A DNA stretch of 6,645 bases from contig CALEKY010000053.1 of the NCBI GenBank assembly GCA_937902995.1, positions 1 to 6,645 on the forward strand, written 5' to 3'. The stretch's first letter is position 1; each line of letters begins with the position of its first letter. Of this stretch, positions 1 through 4,475 are shown in pieces. A model generated the notes under the pieces. It searched no databases and was not told the origin of the DNA. It was given only the letters and a program-made list of their open reading frames with translations. Made by a program: the position numbers and the translations under genes. The DNA comes from an uncultured Sinobacteraceae bacterium (GTDB lineage: Bacteria > Pseudomonadota > Gammaproteobacteria > Steroidobacterales > Steroidobacteraceae).

Positions 1-283
1 TCCAGATGCGTAGCGCTGACGCCAAATCGGCGCGATCGAAAGCCACATACTCGCCGCCGCGCACACGACACTCGCCGGCGGTAGTGCGAACGGGGCGTCG
101 CTGGGTCAGGTAGGTCATGTTGCCGAGCTGTCGTACCTGGCCGGGCAACAAGCAATCGACGATCTCGAGATCCTGGCGCGCGACCATGCCCTTGGTGGCG
201 GCTTGAATCTCGGTTTGCGACGGCGCAGCGCATGAGGAGACGAGTACAGCCGCGGCGATCGTCCATCCCAATCGATAACTCAT
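1..283 (-). CDS. Predicted outer-membrane lipoprotein, N-terminal 94 residues (cut by left edge)
   Basis: Reading leftwards from the ATG at 283-281, the frame stays open to the window edge, so only the first 94 codons are seen. Residues 1-17 form a short lipoprotein signal (one Arg, then an Ala/Val-rich core) ending in the lipobox V15-S16-S17-C18. Ala at +2 is not an inner-membrane retention signal, so the outer membrane is the likely site. The mature part holds two more cysteines (C45 and C69 region), a stretch reading LPGQVRQLGNMTYL and then RGGEYVAFDRADLASALRIW at the cut end. That final stretch looks like the start of a Sel1/TPR-type helical repeat, and from memory similar N-termini precede Sel1 repeats in other proteobacterial proteins; this is inference because the body of the gene lies outside. 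An AGGGGAA ribosome site sits 5 nt before the ATG. The gene diverges from the hydrolase at 476. No function can be assigned. Confidence 0.75.
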   Translation of the reverse strand, partial: MSYRLGWTIAAAVLVSSCAAPSQTEIQAATKGMVARQDLEIVDCLLPGQVRQLGNMTYLTQRRPVRTTAGECRVRGGEYVAFDRADLASALRIW

Positions 284-288
284 GGTCG

Positions 289-295
289 TTCCCCT
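289..295 (-). promoter_or_regulatory. Ribosome binding site of the left-edge lipoprotein gene
   Basis: On the minus strand the bases read AGGGGAA, a good match to the anti-Shine-Dalgarno sequence, with 5 nt to the ATG at 283. It supports this start, which also gives a well-formed lipoprotein signal peptide. Confidence 0.6.
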
Positions 296-340
296 GTGCG
301 AACAGCCGGCTCCGGCCCCGCGATTTGACAGATTGATTTG

Positions 341-372
341 TGCTAGAGGCGGAATTTCGTACTAGTCTAGCA
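341..372. promoter_or_regulatory. Candidate operator: CTAG-rich 7-bp inverted repeat in a divergent intergenic region
   Basis: The 192 bp between the divergent starts (284-475) contain a perfect inverted repeat, TGCTAGA (341-347) and TCTAGCA (366-372), with an 18-bp spacer, so arm centres are 25 bp apart. The right arm abuts a palindrome, ACTAGT (361-366). Three of the four CTAG tetramers I found in the window lie here (343-346, 362-365, 367-370). A dimer-binding regulator could control both divergent genes from this site, but that is inference. A perfect TTGACA lies at 325-330, yet no good -10 hexamer is spaced correctly from it, so promoters are not called. Confidence 0.3.
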
Positions 373-475
373 GCGCAAACAAGGACTTGCGGCACGGTTC
401 GTACTTCCGGGAAGCCTTCCGCCTGCCGTTGTCCGTCCAACGCAGCGCAAGAAAGACGCCCGAAGAACAGCCGCA

Positions 476-1369
476 ATGCTCAGTCCAGCGAGCCCTGCCG
501 ACCAGCCAGCCGGACGCACCTCCGTGTCGATCGAGCGCATCTTCGCGCGCGGTCGCCTCTGCTTGGCTCTTCTGTGCTTGGCAGCTGTGCTGTCAGCCGG
601 CGGATGTAGCTCGACGCGCATTGCGCCGTCCGAGCTCGCTGCCCGCTTGCAGCTTTCGGCCGTCGAGCTGCAGGGCACCGAATTCGTGCATCGCGCTTAC
701 TACGGCGGACTGCACGAGTCGTCCGAATCGCCGCTTTGGGTGTTCATCGAGGGCGACGGACGACCTTGGATCGCCGGCCGCATACCGGCGGACGATCCGA
801 CATCGCGCAATCCGCTGGCACTGCGTCTTGCGGTAGCTACCGGCAGACCCGTCTTGTATCTCAACCGCCCGTGCTACGACGGTCATGCGTCCGATCCCGA
901 GTGCAGCGTCGAGCTTTGGACCAGTGCACGCTATTCCGATCGTGTCGTGCAAAGCATGACCGAAGCGCTACGGTCGTTTCAGTCGCAGCAGGGCTTCGAT
1001 GAGATTGTGCTCGTGGGTTACAGCGGCGGAGGAGCGTTGGCTGCGTTGATGGCACCGCGCCTCCCGAACGTGCGCGCGCTCGTGACGATTGCCGCCAATC
1101 TCGATGTCGCCGCATGGACGTCGCATCACGGCTATCTGCCGCTCGATGCGTCGCTGAATCCTGCGGACCGCGACGATGTATTGGCCGTACCCGAGATTCA
1201 CTTGGTCGGCGCACGCGACATGACGGTGCCGCCCCAAATCTCACGCCGTTATTTCGAGCGCCGGCCGCAAGCGGCAGTGTGGAAGTATCCGACTTTCGAT
1301 CACGTCTGCTGTTGGGCTGAAGAGTGGCCGCGCATCGTGATGCGTTTGGCAGAGGCGATGAATCGCTAG
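476..1369 (+). CDS. Exported lipoprotein alpha/beta-hydrolase (esterase/lipase-like)
   Basis: The 297-residue product has a hydrophobic signal segment (about residues 27-43) ending in SAGGC with C44 as the likely lipidated cysteine; Ala at -3 makes it a weaker lipobox than usual. The rest is an alpha/beta-hydrolase: a strand followed by EGDGRPW (92-98), the nucleophile elbow GYSGG with Ser183, an Asp in GARDMTVPP (D248) and a His in FDHVCCW (H276), a plausible Ser-Asp-His triad in the right order. Cysteines C133, C143, C278 and C279 could form disulfides outside the cytoplasm. The substrate is unknown; esterase or lysophospholipase activity is only a fold-based guess. The start is uncertain: ATG at 476 gives 43 residues before C44, unusually long, while GTG at 524 gives a 28-residue signal of normal form; neither has a strong ribosome site (a weak AAGAA precedes 476). 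It converges on ppkA with 10 bp between stops, so it is not part of the T6SS operon. Confidence 0.85.
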   Translation: MLSPASPADQPAGRTSVSIERIFARGRLCLALLCLAAVLSAGGCSSTRIAPSELAARLQLSAVELQGTEFVHRAYYGGLHESSESPLWVFIEGDGRPWIAGRIPADDPTSRNPLALRLAVATGRPVLYLNRPCYDGHASDPECSVELWTSARYSDRVVQSMTEALRSFQSQQGFDEIVLVGYSGGGALAALMAPRLPNVRALVTIAANLDVAAWTSHHGYLPLDASLNPADRDDVLAVPEIHLVGARDMTVPPQISRRYFERRPQAAVWKYPTFDHVCCWAEEWPRIVMRLAEAMNR

Positions 1370-1379
1370 CCGTCGACGC

Positions 1380-2978
1380 TCAAAGCGCATCCATGACCGG
1401 CGAATACTTGGCGAGGAAATCGCTTTTCTCCGCGAGCACGCGTGCGGCCTCGCGCCTTTGCTCGGGCGTCTTCGCCACGTCTTTCAAGAAGGCATCGGCG
1501 GTCTTACGTAGCGCGCGAGCTGCCGTTCTGTTGCGCGGGTGAAGCCGCTCGGCCTCTGCGTACCGATCGATGGCGTCGTACAACGCGACGACGTTTTTCT
1601 CCTGCTCGTAGAAGGCCCAGCTCGCATCGCCTTCCGACATGGCTGCATGGAATTGCTGCTGCACTTCGACCGGCAAGCTCTCAAAGGCGACCGCAGGACC
1701 GGATTGTGTGTAGTCGCGATAGGCGAAAACGCCGGCGGCCAAGGCCAGCACGATCGTTGCTGCGACGAGCGTTTTCTGTAGCCGCGTCGCACCGAACATT
1801 TCCTTGAGGACTTCGGCGGCGTCCTTCGGACGCTTGGCGCGTTCGAGCGCAATGCAACGCTCGAGGACGCGCGCTTCGCGTCGTGTCAGATCCTTCGGTG
1901 TCGGCGGCTTGATGCCGAGCTCGCGCGCTTTCGGCGCGCTGTGCCGTTGGTACGGGTGATATCCCGTGAGCAGCTCGTACGCGATCAATCCGAGCGCGTA
2001 GACGTCGTCGGCAGGATGCGGATCCGCGCCCTCGATCATTTCGTCGGTGGCGTACGCCTCGGTGTAGGCACCCAAGGAACCTGCGTCGAAAACATCTTGC
2101 TCCGTATTGGCGGAAGGGATCGCGCGTGCGATGCCGAAGTCGAGCAACTTCGGTGTGCCGTCCTCGAGCACGAACACATTTCCGGGCTTCAAATCCGAGT
2201 GCACGATGCCTTTGCGATGTGCGTAGGCGAGACCTTCGGCGATGCCGCGGATGATGGGCAAGGCCGCTTCCCGGCCGATGCCCTTGCCGCGGGCTTCGCG
2301 CGTGATTGAATCGAGCGAGCGACCGCGCAACAGCTCCATCGTCATGAAGATCGATGAGCCGTCGCGATCGAAGTCGAACACCGTCACGACGTTCGGATGC
2401 GCGAGCGTTTGCGCTTTGCGCGCCTCGCGCTGCAAGGCCATCAACGCGTGAGGATGGCGCTCGAAGTCGCCGTTCAAGATCTTGATCGCGATGCGCGGAT
2501 TTGGATCGCGTGCCTCTTCCTTGCGGCGGTCGACGGCAGCGAACACGACGCCCATGCCGCCGCGTCCGATCTGGCGTTCGAGCAAGAAGCGGTCTTTGAT
2601 CAGCTCGCCCGGAACGAACTTGACTTCCCGCGGCTGCGAATGGGATCCGATCGGTCGATCTGGGACAGTAGGCGTTGCCAGCGTGGCCTCGACCGCGGTG
2701 GGCGGCGCGATTCGGAGCGTCTCGTCCGTTCGCATCACCGTCGCCGAGTCGGACGGACCCGCATCGAGCGACCGCAGCTGCGTCTTCATGTTGTCGTCGT
2801 TGCGCGCGAACGGGATCGTTTCTGCCGAGCGCAACTGCGTCTTCATGTCTTCGTCGTTGCGTGCAAGCGGAACCGTGTCCGCCGAGCGCAACTGCGTTTT
2901 CATCTCATCGCCGCTGCCCGAATCTTCGGGCCGCTTGACGGTGCGCTGGAACGTCAAGTCGTTCTTCTCGTCGTTCAT
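1380..2978 (-). CDS. ppkA: PpkA-type T6SS Ser/Thr protein kinase with one membrane segment
   Basis: This is a 532-residue Hanks-type kinase, expected to phosphorylate Fha and so trigger T6SS assembly at the inner membrane. Residues 1-120 form a polar, probably disordered tail with a repeated MKTQLRS unit at 26, 45 and 64. The kinase domain (about 129-395) has the glycine loop IGRGGMGVVF (137-146), Lys166 (IAIKIL), Glu185, the catalytic loop HSDLKPGN (260-267, D262 and N267 present, the usual Arg of HRD replaced by Ser261) and DFG at 280-282. The APE motif is degenerate (TDE, E313). A membrane helix follows (about 403-420), leaving roughly 110 periplasmic residues, helical and TPR-like around 462-498. 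P. aeruginosa PpkA is about twice as long and ends in a von Willebrand A domain, absent here. ATG at 2978 overlaps the tagF-pppA stop by 4 bp, favouring translational coupling. Assignment as PpkA rests on kinase plus context and is strong. Confidence 0.93.
   Translation of the reverse strand: MNDEKNDLTFQRTVKRPEDSGSGDEMKTQLRSADTVPLARNDEDMKTQLRSAETIPFARNDDNMKTQLRSLDAGPSDSATVMRTDETLRIAPPTAVEATLATPTVPDRPIGSHSQPREVKFVPGELIKDRFLLERQIGRGGMGVVFAAVDRRKEEARDPNPRIAIKILNGDFERHPHALMALQREARKAQTLAHPNVVTVFDFDRDGSSIFMTMELLRGRSLDSITREARGKGIGREAALPIIRGIAEGLAYAHRKGIVHSDLKPGNVFVLEDGTPKLLDFGIARAIPSANTEQDVFDAGSLGAYTEAYATDEMIEGADPHPADDVYALGLIAYELLTGYHPYQRHSAPKARELGIKPPTPKDLTRREARVLERCIALERAKRPKDAAEVLKEMFGATRLQKTLVAATIVLALAAGVFAYRDYTQSGPAVAFESLPVEVQQQFHAAMSEGDASWAFYEQEKNVVALYDAIDRYAEAERLHPRNRTAARALRKTADAFLKDVAKTPEQRREAARVLAEKSDFLAKYSPVMDAL
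2763..2903 (-). repeat. In-frame 57-bp tandem repeat encoding the MKTQLRS units of PpkA
   Basis: Two full 57-bp units (2847-2903 and 2790-2846) match at 47 of 57 positions, and a third, shorter unit (2763-2789) keeps the first seven codons. Encoded units are MKTQLRSADTVPLARNDED, MKTQLRSAETIPFARNDDN and MKTQLRS-LD. A degenerate fourth (MRTDETLRI, residues 82-90) may follow 18 residues on. The period is exactly 19 codons, so copy number changes would keep the frame. Confidence 0.85.
2975..2978 (-). other. ATGA stop/start overlap joining tagF-pppA and ppkA
   Basis: On the minus strand the TGA ending the phosphatase shares bases with the ATG of the kinase. The only upstream Shine-Dalgarno-like stretch is a weak GGCGGA inside the phosphatase gene, so kinase translation probably depends on ribosomes finishing the phosphatase. 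This would tie the amounts of the opposing enzymes together. Confidence 0.8.
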
Positions 2979-4456
2979 ACCGTATCCGCCGGTAAAGCAT
3001 CGATGACGATGACGCTCACATTGTCGCGGCCGCCCGCGCTCAGCGCGGCTTCAACGAGCTTGCGCGGGCACGCCTCCAAGGGATTGTTCGCGAGAATGTT
3101 CCTGATGGCGTCGTCGTCGATCTCGTGCGTCAGTCCGTCGGAGCAGAGCAGGAAACGGTCGCCGGGACGAACGCGGTCGTTGACGACGTCGAGATCGAGC
3201 GTCGCCTCGCCGCCGACGGCGCGCGTAATGGCGTAGCTCTCGATGGCGCCGGGAAATTCTGCGCCGAAAACGTGATCGCGGCTCAGCTGCGTGAGCTCGC
3301 CGTCCCGCAAACGATAGGCGCGGCTATCGCCGGCCCAGACCACTGCGCAACGTGCGCCACGAGTCACCAGAGCGACGGCGGTGCTGCCGCTCTGGACGGG
3401 ATTGATTTCGCGCGTAGCGACTCGGTGGAGATAGCCGTTCACTCGCCGCCAGCGCTCCACGATGGCCTCGACGGTCGCATCGAGCGTTCCTGCGGGAATG
3501 AGGTCGGCGAGCGCATCGCACACCATGCGGCTCGCGATTTCGCCGTGCTCATGTCCGCCCATGCCATCCGCCACCGCCCAGACGCCGATGTCGGCGCGTT
3601 CGATGAATGCATCCTGGTTCACGGAGCGGGTCTTGCCGGTGTCGGTGAGACCTGCGGACACGTAGCGCACGGGGTGATCGCTGCTGACCCACGTATCCGT
3701 ATGTGCCGGTGCTTCGGAAACTTTGGCGTCGATGCAGTGCCAGCCTTCGTGAGCCCACTCGCCATTGAGTACGGCGGTGAAGCTTGCCGGTGCCGGTAGT
3801 CCTGACATCAACAGACAACACGGCTCGATGCGTGCAGAGCCTTCGGTCCACAAGAGCGTCAGCGGCGCATGCGTCGCGCGCAGCCGTGCGTAAAGCAGTT
3901 GCTCGGTGAGCACCGACATCGAAGTCGCCGAGCCGAGCGGCACGTGCCATTGCGCGCGCGTCGAACCGGCGACCTCGGCGGCTTGGCGAAAATCGACTTC
4001 GATCGCGGAGGTCCACGAACGCAGCTCCAGATCGGTCGCGGACGCGATGAGTTGCTCGTCGAAGAGCTCGAGATCGACGTGCTCTTGCGCCAAGGTTTCG
4101 AGAATCAAGCGTTCGATGCGATCGAACCATGCCTCGCCGCGTTGCGCGACCATGAAAGGCTGCGCGTGCTCGGGAATTTCGAAGACGACCGTGAGCGGGA
4201 AGTAGCGGCCGACGCGATCGACGCTCGGCGCGACGACGCCGGCGAATCCTTTGCGGCCGAACAATCCTGCATCGCACGCGAAGCGCCACGCGGGGCTCGT
4301 GAGATAGACGTCCAGCCAACCCTCGCCCAAGGCGGCGCGGCTCGCCGCCATGCTCTGTTGCAGCCATTCGTCCCAGATGCGCAGGAAGTCGTCGTCGACG
4401 CGACGACGCAGGAAGTCTCCGTGGCTCGGCAGCTTGCCGTAGAAGCCTACTTCCAT
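2975..4456 (-). CDS. tagF-pppA: TagF-PppA fusion: T6SS repressor domain joined to PP2C phosphatase
   Basis: The 493-residue cytoplasmic protein joins two negative regulators of T6SS firing. Residues 1 to about 245 are TagF (DUF2094 family), shown by the opening GFYGKLPSHGDFLRR, the WDEWLQ and SPAWRF motifs and PSVDRVGRYFPLT (77-89). TagF is known to repress T6SS through Fha independently of phosphorylation. Residues about 265-488 are a PP2C phosphatase with all the expected metal and phosphate residues: R277 and D282 (RSVNQD), D297-G298 (VADGMGG), G376-D377-S378-R379, D440-G441 (CSDG) and D478-N479 (GRDNVS). It should therefore be active and reverse PpkA phosphorylation. The ATG at 4456 has a GGAG ribosome site and lies 19 bp after tssM; the gene overlaps ppkA by 4 bp. 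A two-domain TagF/PppA chimera is known in Agrobacterium tumefaciens, whereas P. aeruginosa has two adjacent genes. There is no stop, frameshift or internal start signal at the junction, so it is a true fusion. Confidence 0.95.
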   Translation of the reverse strand: MEVGFYGKLPSHGDFLRRRVDDDFLRIWDEWLQQSMAASRAALGEGWLDVYLTSPAWRFACDAGLFGRKGFAGVVAPSVDRVGRYFPLTVVFEIPEHAQPFMVAQRGEAWFDRIERLILETLAQEHVDLELFDEQLIASATDLELRSWTSAIEVDFRQAAEVAGSTRAQWHVPLGSATSMSVLTEQLLYARLRATHAPLTLLWTEGSARIEPCCLLMSGLPAPASFTAVLNGEWAHEGWHCIDAKVSEAPAHTDTWVSSDHPVRYVSAGLTDTGKTRSVNQDAFIERADIGVWAVADGMGGHEHGEIASRMVCDALADLIPAGTLDATVEAIVERWRRVNGYLHRVATREINPVQSGSTAVALVTRGARCAVVWAGDSRAYRLRDGELTQLSRDHVFGAEFPGAIESYAITRAVGGEATLDLDVVNDRVRPGDRFLLCSDGLTHEIDDDAIRNILANNPLEACPRKLVEAALSAGGRDNVSVIVIDALPADTV

Positions 4457-4462
4457 GGGGCG

Positions 4463-4466
4463 CTCC
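4463..4466 (-). promoter_or_regulatory. Ribosome binding site of tagF-pppA
   Basis: GGAG on the minus strand lies 6 nt before the ATG at 4456, within the 19-bp gap after the tssM stop. It confirms the start, which also places the conserved TagF opening at the very N-terminus. Confidence 0.65.
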
Positions 4467-4475
4467 GCCGGCGGC

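Noticed and set aside
304..316. GC-rich hairpin GCCGGCTCCGGC ahead of the left-edge lipoprotein gene
   Set aside because: The loop is 2-4 nt and the stem 4-5 bp, with no riboswitch or attenuator features around it.
325..330. Perfect TTGACA as a -35 box for the hydrolase
   Set aside because: At 16-18 nt spacing the following hexamers (for example GGCGGA at 348-353) bear no likeness to TATAAT, so a sigma-70 promoter cannot be supported.
476..1369. Hydrolase as a T6SS lipase effector (Tle)
   Set aside because: It has a Sec lipoprotein signal and lies outside the operon; T6SS effectors are loaded from the cytoplasm without such a signal, and no VgrG, PAAR or immunity gene is adjacent.
1354..1378. 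Possible terminator between the convergent genes (GCGATGAATCGC, CGTCGACG)
   Set aside because: Stems are only 4-5 bp with tiny loops and no T-run on either strand; chance palindromes in GC-rich DNA.
1380..2978. Kinase as an inactive pseudokinase because of HSD in place of HRD
   Set aside because: The catalytic Asp, the ATP-binding Lys, the Glu partner, Asn267 and DFG are all present, so activity is expected.
2397..3236. Plus-strand open frame of 279 codons opposite ppkA and the end of tagF-pppA
   Set aside because: Arg-rich, low-complexity translation with no recognisable domain, spanning two well-supported genes on the other strand; a typical antisense shadow in GC-rich coding DNA.
3549..4367. 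Minus-strand open frame of 272 codons in another frame of tagF-pppA
   Set aside because: Extremely Arg-rich out-of-frame translation of a gene with clear TagF and PP2C motifs.
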